A model generated the notes under the pieces. That model was not told the DNA's origin and made no database searches. It worked only from the letters and a program-made list of their open reading frames with translations. Of a stretch of DNA of 5,876 bases, positions 1 through 5,876 are shown piece after piece (positions within the stretch are counted from its first letter, which is position 1; the number at the start of each line of letters is the position of its first letter). The DNA comes from Acidobacteriota bacterium. Its GTDB lineage: Bacteria; Acidobacteriota; Vicinamibacteria; Vicinamibacterales; UBA8438. The position numbers and the translations under genes are program-made. The DNA lies in NCBI GenBank assembly GCA_012963185.1, contig DTWD01000324.1:1-5876 (forward strand). The letters are read 5' to 3'.

Positions 1-102
1 AATCCATCACCCTGTCACATTACCGTCATCTTGCTGCGATAAGATCGATAGTACAAAAATGCAATAGACACCAACTAAGCAGACTACTATCGCGACGGCC
101 GG

Positions 103-108
103 TATGCT
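103..108 (+). promoter_or_regulatory. Weak candidate -10 box upstream of tRNA-Leu
   Basis: TATGCT resembles a sigma-70 -10 element and lies about 50 bases before the mature tRNA 5' end, a plausible distance for a tRNA precursor leader. The -35 position at 17-base spacing (80-85, CAGACT) matches the TTGACA consensus at only three positions, so the promoter is not convincing. Nothing else in the first 159 bases is supported: plus-strand ATGs there are followed by stops within a few codons, and no strong hairpin is seen. The tRNA could also be transcribed from a promoter left of the window. Confidence 0.2.
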
Positions 109-159
109 AGATTGATGTAAAGGGAGAACGAGAGCGATTCGTGCGCCATCCGCGTCGAT

Positions 160-246
160 GCGAAAGTGGCGGAATTGGCAGACGCGCCGGATTTAGGATC
201 CGGTGGCCGCAGGGCCATGGGGGTTCAAGTCCCCCCTTTCGCACCA
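160..246 (+). tRNA. tRNA-Leu (anticodon UAG), complete with encoded CCA
   Basis: This class II tRNA reads leucine CUN codons, chiefly CUA and CUG. The cloverleaf can be folded by hand. The acceptor stem is GCGAAAG (160-166) with CTTTCGC (236-242). U8 is at 167. The D stem is GCG (169-171) with CGC (183-185), and its loop contains GG (177-178). The anticodon stem is CCGGA (187-191) with TCCGG (199-203), with TAG at 194-196 in the seven-base loop. The long variable arm contains GGCC (205-208) paired with GGCC (213-216). The T stem is five G-C pairs (219-223 with 231-235) around TTCAAGT. Discriminator A243 is followed by genomic CCA (244-246). All stems pair perfectly, so the gene is probably functional. 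Its long variable arm and discriminator A fit leucine identity. It lies 83 bases upstream of tig on the same strand, and no terminator is visible between them. Confidence 0.97.
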
Positions 247-329
247 ATCTCTCACATTTTAGTAACGGTGACGCGGATCAGTCAGAACATAACACGCGGT
301 AAAGACCGTTTCGGCAAGTGACACCATAA

Positions 330-1634
330 ATGAAGACAGATTTTACGAAGATCAGTGAGTGCCGGCAGGAATTAAGTGTAGAGATTCCGGCAGATACTGT
401 CGAACAATCCATCGAGCGTCATTCGAAAGGCTACGGACGAACAGCAAAGATCCCAGGGTTCCGTCCTGGAAAAGTCCCGGCTCAGTTAATTCGTGCGCGC
501 TTTCGGGAGCAACTGTTACATGATGTGGCTCAAGAACTCGTTCCTAAGGCTGTCGATGATGCCCTCGCGTCAAGCACTCTAACACCCATTGCCACGCCTG
601 ACGTTCAAGACGTGAATATCAACGAAGGTCAACCTTTGACCTTCCGTGCAACTTTCGAGACATTACCCACAGTCGATCCGGGACGCTATGACGACTTCAC
701 ACTCAGAAAAACACCCGTGAGTATTGATGAAGACGCCGTGAATAAAGCAATGGACCAACTACAGCTGCGTGCCTCCCGGCTAGATCCGATAGAAGGACGT
801 AATATTGAGCACGGTGACACGGTAACTCTAGACCTTGAACGACGACTCGTAAAACAGCCCGCTGACTCAAATAACGATTCTTCTACCGAGCCCGAACAAC
901 ACCGCGATGTATCGGTAGAGATTGGTCATGCGTCCAATCCGCCGGGATTCGACGAAAAGCTCATTGGACTGAAAGTAGGTGATACGAGCTCATTCACCAT
1001 AGCATTCCCTGAAGACTATGAAGTCTCATCGTTTGCTGGAGCAAAGGCTGCTTACGAAATCGAAGTTAAGCAGCTCCGCCTGAGAGTCCTGCCTGTCCTC
1101 GATGAGGATTTCGCCAAACAAGCAGGAGACTTCGAGAACCTGGCAGCGTTACGAGCGAAAGTCGAAACTGATCTCAGCCAACAAGCCGAGATCGAAGCCA
1201 AGAGCGATGTCCGACAAGACCTGCTTCGGCAACTTGCGGGCCGGCTCACTACTGACCTGCCAGAAGCACTTATCGTGCAAGAAATCGAGCGACGCGTCGA
1301 ACAGCTTGCGAGGCACATGATGAACCAAAACATCGATCCGCGCGAAGCAAACATCGACTGGAACGCTTTTCGAGAGCAACAGCGTGTTGCGGCAACGGAC
1401 GCCGTCAGAAGCACGTTGATGCTGGATGCGATAGTTTCCCGAGAGGAGATTAACCTTACGGATGAGGACATCACGCAGGAAATCGAACGCCAAGCGGAAG
1501 CCAGTGGGCGCGCGCCATCAGCAGTCCGCGCTTTCATCGAAAAAGATGGCGGCATCCATCGGCTCCGTTCTGGTTTAAAAAGAGAAAAGGCCATCGATCT
1601 GCTGTTGTCGCGTTCGACGATTGTTACTGCGTAA
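330..1634 (+). CDS. tig: Trigger factor, ribosome-associated chaperone
   Basis: Trigger factor binds the ribosome near the tunnel exit and protects emerging cytosolic chains; the family also has peptidyl-prolyl isomerase activity. The 434 residues match the usual family length (about 430-450). The N-terminal ribosome-binding domain holds the signature loop GFRPGKVP (residues 43-50). An FKBP-like domain spans about 151-250, with NPPGFDEKLIGLKVG (203-217) and FPEDY (226-230) in the expected places. The helical chaperone arms occupy about 255-434. A polar insert (about 175-192, rich in Asp, Ser, Asn and Glu) lies inside the FKBP-like domain, and the Phe of the E. coli FTG segment is replaced by Leu169, so isomerase activity may be weak; that is inference. 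The ATG at 330 is preceded only by a poor Shine-Dalgarno match (GGCAAG, 313-318). The upstream GTG at 319 meets a stop at once. The gene is first in the tig-clpP-clpX-lon operon. Confidence 0.96.
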   Translation: MKTDFTKISECRQELSVEIPADTVEQSIERHSKGYGRTAKIPGFRPGKVPAQLIRARFREQLLHDVAQELVPKAVDDALASSTLTPIATPDVQDVNINEGQPLTFRATFETLPTVDPGRYDDFTLRKTPVSIDEDAVNKAMDQLQLRASRLDPIEGRNIEHGDTVTLDLERRLVKQPADSNNDSSTEPEQHRDVSVEIGHASNPPGFDEKLIGLKVGDTSSFTIAFPEDYEVSSFAGAKAAYEIEVKQLRLRVLPVLDEDFAKQAGDFENLAALRAKVETDLSQQAEIEAKSDVRQDLLRQLAGRLTTDLPEALIVQEIERRVEQLARHMMNQNIDPREANIDWNAFREQQRVAATDAVRSTLMLDAIVSREEINLTDEDITQEIERQAEASGRAPSAVRAFIEKDGGIHRLRSGLKREKAIDLLLSRSTIVTA

Positions 1635-1690
1635 GGCTGAACTACTGATGCACCATAACCACCAAGTCTTTCTTAACACCGGTACGACCA

Positions 1691-1695
1691 GAGGT
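1691..1695 (+). promoter_or_regulatory. Ribosome binding site that fixes the clpP GTG start
   Basis: GAGGT, preceded by A at 1690, is a good anti-Shine-Dalgarno match and ends 5 bases before GTG 1701. It favours that GTG over the ATG at 1697, which is only one base away and opens a four-codon frame ending at TAA 1709-1711. The clpP frame is closed just upstream by TGA at 1698-1700, so GTG 1701 is the earliest possible start. It is the clearest Shine-Dalgarno sequence among the four protein genes here. Confidence 0.7.
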
Positions 1696-1700
1696 AATGA

Positions 1701-2312
1701 GTGAACAATAAACCTGAAGTCAAATCGCAGTTAGTTCCGATGGTAGTCGAGCAGACTAACCGAGGGGAACGCGCATACGACATATACTCACGTCTACTAA
1801 AAGACAGCATCATTTTTATAGGGTCGCCTATTGATGATGGTCTCGCAAACCTTGTCATCGCTCAAATGCTCTTCCTTGAGGCCGAGGATCCAGACCGCGA
1901 CATCATGCTGTACATCAATAGTCCTGGTGGTGTTATTTCTGATGGACTCGCGATTTATGACACTATGCAGTTCATCAAACCAGACGTACAAACAACCTGC
2001 ATAGGCCAAGCAGCGTCAATGGCAGCAGTCTTGCTTGCTGCCGGAGCCCCCAAAAAGCGTTTCTCACTGCCGAATTCAAAGATAGTAATTCACCAACCAC
2101 TGATGACCGGACTCGGCGGTCAAGCGACCGATATTGACATTCATGCCAAAGAAATTCTGCGCACACGTGAGCGATTAAATGAGATCCTGTCACACCATAC
2201 AGGGCAGTCATTCGAGCGGATCGGCAAGGACACAGAAAGGGACTACATCATGAGTGCCGAGCAGAGCCACGAATACGGTATTATTGATGATGTCATTCGC
2301 GAACGCGCGTAA
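1701..2312 (+). CDS. clpP: ATP-dependent Clp protease proteolytic subunit ClpP
   Basis: ClpP is the serine peptidase of the Clp system. It forms a double heptameric ring enclosing the active sites and degrades polypeptides fed in by an AAA+ partner, here surely the ClpX encoded next door. At 203 residues it has the usual length. The catalytic triad is visible: Ser106 in GQAASMA, His131 in IHQP, and Asp181 in DTERD (the counterpart of mature E. coli Asp171). The oxyanion/strand segment INSPGG is at 72-77. [21 protein letters not shown] (from residue 11) is the typical N-terminal axial-loop region, and QMLFLEAE (55-62) is a family hallmark. About ten residues precede LVPM and may be a short propeptide removed by self-cleavage, as in E. 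coli; that is inference. Start is GTG, with GAGGT five bases upstream. The next in-frame ATG (residue 14) would delete most of the axial-loop start and is less likely. The gene follows tig after 66 bases and precedes clpX by 20. Confidence 0.97.
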   Translation: MNNKPEVKSQLVPMVVEQTNRGERAYDIYSRLLKDSIIFIGSPIDDGLANLVIAQMLFLEAEDPDRDIMLYINSPGGVISDGLAIYDTMQFIKPDVQTTCIGQAASMAAVLLAAGAPKKRFSLPNSKIVIHQPLMTGLGGQATDIDIHAKEILRTRERLNEILSHHTGQSFERIGKDTERDYIMSAEQSHEYGIIDDVIRERA

Positions 2313-2332
2313 CGTAAGTAGCCTGGATACCC

Positions 2333-3586
2333 ATGAGCAAAAAGAGCGACGACGACAAAATTCTCCGTTGTTCATTCTGCAACAAAGATCAAAACGACGT
2401 TCGTAAGCTCATCGCTGGACCGACCGTTTTTATCTGTGATGAGTGCGTCGACGTCTGCAACGACATCATTGCGGACGACAGCCGAGTCGCAAACAAATCA
2501 CCGCTTGGTAAGAATCTACCCATACCAGCTGAAATCGATGAGTTTCTCGGCGACTATGTTATCGGCCAGGAAGCTACCAAGAAGAAACTGGCTGTCGCTG
2601 TTTACAATCATTACAAGCGGTTAGAAATACAGAAACAATCAAAAAAGAACCAGCACGACACAGAGCTTACGAAATCTAATATCTTACTGATTGGACCTAC
2701 CGGTACTGGCAAAACATTGCTAGCGCAGACACTCGCTCGCTTGTTATCGGTACCGTTCACGATCGTTGACGCAACGACGCTCACCGAAGCAGGGTACGTC
2801 GGAGAAGACGTTGAAAATATTATTCTCAAGCTGCTTCAGGCAGCCGATGGAGATATCGAAAAGGCCCAACGAGGCATTATTTACATCGACGAAATCGACA
2901 AAATCTGTCGTAAAGACGAAAACCCTTCAATTACCAGAGATGTCTCTGGTGAGGGCGTTCAGCAGGCGCTGTTAAAGATACTTGAGGGCACAGTTGCTAA
3001 TGTCCCACCCCAGGGCGGAAGAAAGCACCCTCACCAGGAATTCTTCCAAGTCGATACCACCAATGTCCTTTTTATTTGCGGTGGCGCGTTTATCGGGCTT
3101 GACAAAATGATTCAGCGACGTCTCGGGCAAAAGGCGCTAGGGTTCCGTGCCGATATTAAATCGTCGAGCCAGGCAAATGCTCGATCCGTTCTTCATGACG
3201 TCGAGCCGGAGGATCTCATTCAGTACGGCCTTATCCCTGAGTTCGTTGGTCGACTACCGGTCCAAGGAACACTGGACGAACTCGATCGTGAAGCGTTAGT
3301 GAAAATATTGGTTGCACCGCGCAACGCCATCACACGACAGTACCAAACGTTATTCGAATACGAGAACGTGAAACTTCGCTTCACCGATGACGCGCTCGAG
3401 GCAATTGCTGAAGCGGCTCTCAAGCGCAAGATCGGAGCACGCGGACTTCGCATGATAATCGAAGATCTTATGCTCGATATCATGTACAAATTACCACAGA
3501 AAAAAAATGTGTCTGAGTGCGTGATTACACGCGAGGCAGTCTTAACCAAGGACAAACCAATTACCCTCATCGAAAAAGCTGGATAA
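2333..3586 (+). CDS. clpX: ATP-dependent Clp protease ATP-binding subunit ClpX
   Basis: ClpX is the hexameric AAA+ unfoldase that recognises tagged substrates, unfolds them and threads them into ClpP. The 417 residues match the family (about 410-430). An N-terminal zinc-binding domain has four cysteines, Cys13/Cys16 and Cys35/Cys38, for dimerisation and adaptor binding. The AAA+ core shows Walker A GPTGTGKT (121-128), pore loop GYVG (154-157, Tyr155), Walker B IIYIDE (182-187, Glu187), the substrate-gripping RKH loop (230-232), an arginine finger in FVGRLP (Arg307) and sensor 2 in IGARG (Arg370). The ClpP-docking loop reads LGF (269-271) rather than the E. coli IGF. The ATG at 2333 has only a weak GGA (2325-2327) upstream but gives the canonical N-terminus. 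The gene lies 20 bases after clpP and 21 before lon, so the three are probably cotranscribed. An eight-A tract lies near the 3' end (3500-3507). Confidence 0.98.
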   Translation: MSKKSDDDKILRCSFCNKDQNDVRKLIAGPTVFICDECVDVCNDIIADDSRVANKSPLGKNLPIPAEIDEFLGDYVIGQEATKKKLAVAVYNHYKRLEIQKQSKKNQHDTELTKSNILLIGPTGTGKTLLAQTLARLLSVPFTIVDATTLTEAGYVGEDVENIILKLLQAADGDIEKAQRGIIYIDEIDKICRKDENPSITRDVSGEGVQQALLKILEGTVANVPPQGGRKHPHQEFFQVDTTNVLFICGGAFIGLDKMIQRRLGQKALGFRADIKSSSQANARSVLHDVEPEDLIQYGLIPEFVGRLPVQGTLDELDREALVKILVAPRNAITRQYQTLFEYENVKLRFTDDALEAIAEAALKRKIGARGLRMIIEDLMLDIMYKLPQKKNVSECVITREAVLTKDKPITLIEKAG

Positions 3587-3607
3587 CCGATACGAAACGC
3601 GGACTGC

Positions 3608-5876
3608 ATGGAACCTTACAATACCCTACCCATCGTACCACTACGTGACGTCGTGGTATTTCCACACATGATGATGCCCTTTGTTATAGGGAGACCATCC
3701 TCAACACGCGCACTTGAACATGCGCTATCTCAAGACAAACGTATCTTTCTAGCAGCACAAAAAGACGCTGCTAATGACGACCCGAATTCGAACGATATAT
3801 ATACGATGGGATGTGTTGCTAATATCGTACAAAGCCTTCGCCTCCCTGATGGGAATGTGAAGGTTTTGGTTGAGGGTGTCGAACGTGCTCGAACAATTGA
3901 ATGGAAAGAAGACAAGGGTTTCTCTCGTGTCGTCGCCAAAATAGTTGATACTCCAACTGAGGCAAGTGAGGAGACAGAAGGCACCATGAGTAAAGTGGTG
4001 TCTCTATTTGAACAGTATGTCAAGCTATCCAACAACCTTCAATATGACGCGATGATAGCGGCTGTCCGAGTAGACGACCCCAGCAAACTCGGAGACACAA
4101 TCGCCGCCCATCTGGTCGTTGGAGTTGAGGAAAAACAGAACCTGCTCGAAATCATCTCACCACTTGAACGACTAACGCGCATCGCAACCATCCTTAAGAC
4201 TGAAGTCGACAAGCTACAGGTAGACGGCCGAATCCAATCACGAGTTAAAAAACAGATGGAAAAGGCACAAAAGGAGTACTACCTAAACGAAAAGATGAAA
4301 GCGATTCAAAACGAATTGGGTCGCAAGGAAGACCGTGGTGACGATGCCGATGACCTACGGAAAAAAATCGAACAGAGCAAGATGCCTAAGGAGGTTGAGG
4401 AAAAGGCAATCCTCGAATTCAAACGACTAGAAGCGATGCCAGCGATGTCTGCAGAGGCCACCGTATCGAGAAACTATCTCGACTGGTTAATTGCGGTACC
4501 GTGGTTTAAGCGGACTCGAGAAAGCCGAAACCTTGAGCGGGCACAACTAATACTTAACGAAGACCATTACGGTCTTGACAAAATCAAAGAACGTATATTG
4601 GAATTCTTAGCCGTTCGATCTTTGGTCAGAAAACCGAAAGGAACCATACTCACACAGACCGGCCCGCCTGGAGTAGGCAAGACTTCTCTTGCAAAATCCA
4701 TTGCACGTGCCACTAACAGAAAGTTTGTCAGATTCTCTCTAGGTGGTGTGAGAGATGAAGCAGAAATACGAGGGCATCGCCGTACTTACATAGGAGCATT
4801 CCCAGGCCAGATCATTCAAATGATGAAAAGGGCTGGCACGATTAATCCCGTCTTTCTGTTAGACGAGGTTGATAAAATGTCGATGGACTTTCGCGGAGAC
4901 CCCTCTGCTGCTTTGCTTGAAGCTCTGGACCCGGAACAAAACAACACATTCCTTGACCATTATCTCGATGCGGAATATGACCTTTCTCATGTGATGTTCA
5001 TCTGTACCGCAAACCTCCTTCATACGGTTCCTCAGGCACTACGAGATCGAATGGAAGTACTAGAACTCTCGGGGTACACAGAAACTGAAAAAATCGCGAT
5101 CGGAAAAAAGTTTTTAGCTCCTAAAGTATTAAAGGCCACTGGCCTCACAGAAAAAAATGTAACCTTTAGTGATGATACTTACGAAACAGTCATCCGTCGT
5201 TATACCCGCGAAGCAGGGGTTCGAAGTTTAGAACGGGAGATCTCATCAATCTGTCGAAAGATTGCCAGAAAAGTTGTAGCTGAGGGCAAGGGTTACCAAA
5301 TCGAAGTAAGCGGCGACAAAGTCAACAACTACCTCGGCATACCGAAATACCGAACGACCATGGCCGAAAAAGAAAACGAAATCGGAATTGCAACCGGCCT
5401 CGCATGGACTGAAGCTGGTGGTGAGCTACTGTTTACCGAGTCCACACTAATGCCAGGCAAAGGACGACTAACATTAACTGGAAAACTTGGTGACGTAATG
5501 CAGGAATCCGCTCAAGCCGCTATGAGCTATGTGCGGGCCAAAGCCGAAGAATTTGGTATACCGAAAGAATTCAACAAGGAAACTGATGTTCACGTACATG
5601 TCCCTGAAGGCGCTATCCCGAAAGATGGACCATCTGCAGGCATAACAATTACGACCGCGTTGGTATCAACACTCACTCGCATTCCAACGAGACGAGATGT
5701 CGCAATGACGGGCGAAATTACTTTGCGTGGAAAAGTACTTCCCATTGGCGGCGTTAAAGAAAAGGTTTTGGCCGCACATCGTGCCAATCTGAAAACAATC
5801 ATTCTTCCAAAAGATAATGAGAAGGATCTCGCAGATATCCCAGATGCAGTTCTCAAGTCTCTTGACTTCTGCCTGG
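3608..5876 (+). CDS. lon: Lon protease (ATP-dependent, S16 family), cut by the right window edge
   Basis: Lon is a homohexameric cytosolic AAA+ serine protease that removes misfolded and short-lived regulatory proteins. I translated the frame by eye and found no stop across 756 codons; E. coli Lon has 784, so only a few dozen C-terminal residues are missing. The N-terminal substrate-binding domain begins [19 protein letters not shown] (7-25). A charged helical, probably coiled-coil stretch spans about 205-270. The AAA+ module has Walker A GPPGVGKT (352-359), Walker B FLLDE (416-420), sensor 1 Asn469, arginine finger Arg481 and sensor 2 Arg539. The protease domain has the catalytic Ser676 in PKDGPSAG and Lys719 in GGVKEK. 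ATG 3608 is preceded by a weak GGA (3601-3603), 21 bases after the clpX stop. The strand before Walker A is unusually polar (Thr349-Gln350-Thr351). The N-terminal wording resembles Acidobacteriota Lon from memory. Because the frame leaves the window open, a stop-to-stop ORF search would miss it. Confidence 0.97.
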   Translation, partial: MEPYNTLPIVPLRDVVVFPHMMMPFVIGRPSSTRALEHALSQDKRIFLAAQKDAANDDPNSNDIYTMGCVANIVQSLRLPDGNVKVLVEGVERARTIEWKEDKGFSRVVAKIVDTPTEASEETEGTMSKVVSLFEQYVKLSNNLQYDAMIAAVRVDDPSKLGDTIAAHLVVGVEEKQNLLEIISPLERLTRIATILKTEVDKLQVDGRIQSRVKKQMEKAQKEYYLNEKMKAIQNELGRKEDRGDDADDLRKKIEQSKMPKEVEEKAILEFKRLEAMPAMSAEATVSRNYLDWLIAVPWFKRTRESRNLERAQLILNEDHYGLDKIKERILEFLAVRSLVRKPKGTILTQTGPPGVGKTSLAKSIARATNRKFVRFSLGGVRDEAEIRGHRRTYIGAFPGQIIQMMKRAGTINPVFLLDEVDKMSMDFRGDPSAALLEALDPEQNNTFLDHYLDAEYDLSHVMFICTANLLHTVPQALRDRMEVLELSGYTETEKIAIGKKFLAPKVLKATGLTEKNVTFSDDTYETVIRRYTREAGVRSLEREISSICRKIARKVVAEGKGYQIEVSGDKVNNYLGIPKYRTTMAEKENEIGIATGLAWTEAGGELLFTESTLMPGKGRLTLTGKLGDVMQESAQAAMSYVRAKAEEFGIPKEFNKETDVHVHVPEGAIPKDGPSAGITITTALVSTLTRIPTRRDVAMTGEITLRGKVLPIGGVKEKVLAAHRANLKTIILPKDNEKDLADIPDAVLKSLDFCL

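Noticed and set aside
3..110. Open plus-strand stretch at the left edge, possibly the end of an upstream gene
   Set aside because: About 35 codons with no start in view and no recognisable protein sequence. Chance openness is as likely.
297..308. Small inverted repeat CGGT-AAAG-ACCG before tig
   Set aside because: A four-base-pair stem is too short to call a terminator or operator, there is no following T-run, and such matches are expected by chance.
247..329. Search for heat-shock control of the operon (CIRCE, CtsR repeats, sigma-32 promoter)
   Set aside because: By eye none of these elements is present here or in the 1635-1700 gap. A motif scan would be needed to exclude degenerate forms.
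1052..1594. 180-codon open frame on the minus strand inside tig
   Set aside because: It lies antisense within a clear trigger factor gene, its product is Ser/Arg-rich low-complexity text typical of a reverse-strand shadow, and no family motif is seen.
3220..3609. 129-codon minus-strand open frame across the clpX 3' end
   Set aside because: It is fully antisense to conserved clpX coding sequence, with Ser/Arg-rich composition and no recognisable domain.
5590..5856. 88-codon minus-strand open frame in the lon protease domain
   Set aside because: It is antisense to the catalytic Ser/Lys region of lon, whose forward frame is strongly conserved. No independent coding evidence.
1..5876. A previously undescribed system
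   Set aside because: Everything coding in the window belongs to well-known proteostasis families in their usual order. No unknown gene, mobile element, repeat array or defence module is visible.

Overview
The window carries a bacterial protein-quality-control operon in its classic order, all on the + strand: trigger factor (tig), ClpP peptidase (clpP), ClpX unfoldase (clpX) and the ATP-dependent protease Lon (lon). A tRNA-Leu(UAG) gene lies just upstream. The lon gene is cut by the right edge after about 756 codons, shortly before its expected stop.

Layout: 1-159 is a short non-coding leader with at most a weak promoter candidate. 160-246 is a complete tRNA-Leu with a long variable arm and an encoded CCA end. 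247-329 is a spacer without a recognisable terminator or heat-shock operator. tig (330-1634) is followed by a 66-base gap with a good Shine-Dalgarno sequence, then clpP (1701-2312, GTG start). A 20-base gap leads to clpX (2333-3586) and a 21-base gap to lon (3608-edge). No terminator hairpin is visible between the protein genes, so cotranscription is likely.

Functionally the four proteins cover the life of a cytosolic polypeptide. Trigger factor shields nascent chains at the ribosome exit. ClpX unfolds tagged or regulatory substrates and feeds them to the ClpP chamber. Lon degrades misfolded and selected regulatory proteins by itself. Every core catalytic residue I looked for in ClpP, ClpX and the visible part of Lon is present.

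Organism: a bacterium with moderate base composition by eye. From memory, the Lon N-terminus ([11 protein letters not shown], then IFLAAQKDA and [14 protein letters not shown]) and the trigger factor NPPGFDE segment look most like Acidobacteriota proteins. This is an inference; no search was run. I see no mobile element, CRISPR, phage gene or evident new system. The second-look items are small: a polar stretch before the Lon Walker A motif, an altered IGF-loop in ClpX, homopolymeric A tracts with nearby out-of-frame stops, the clpP start region and the tRNA-operon neighbourhood.
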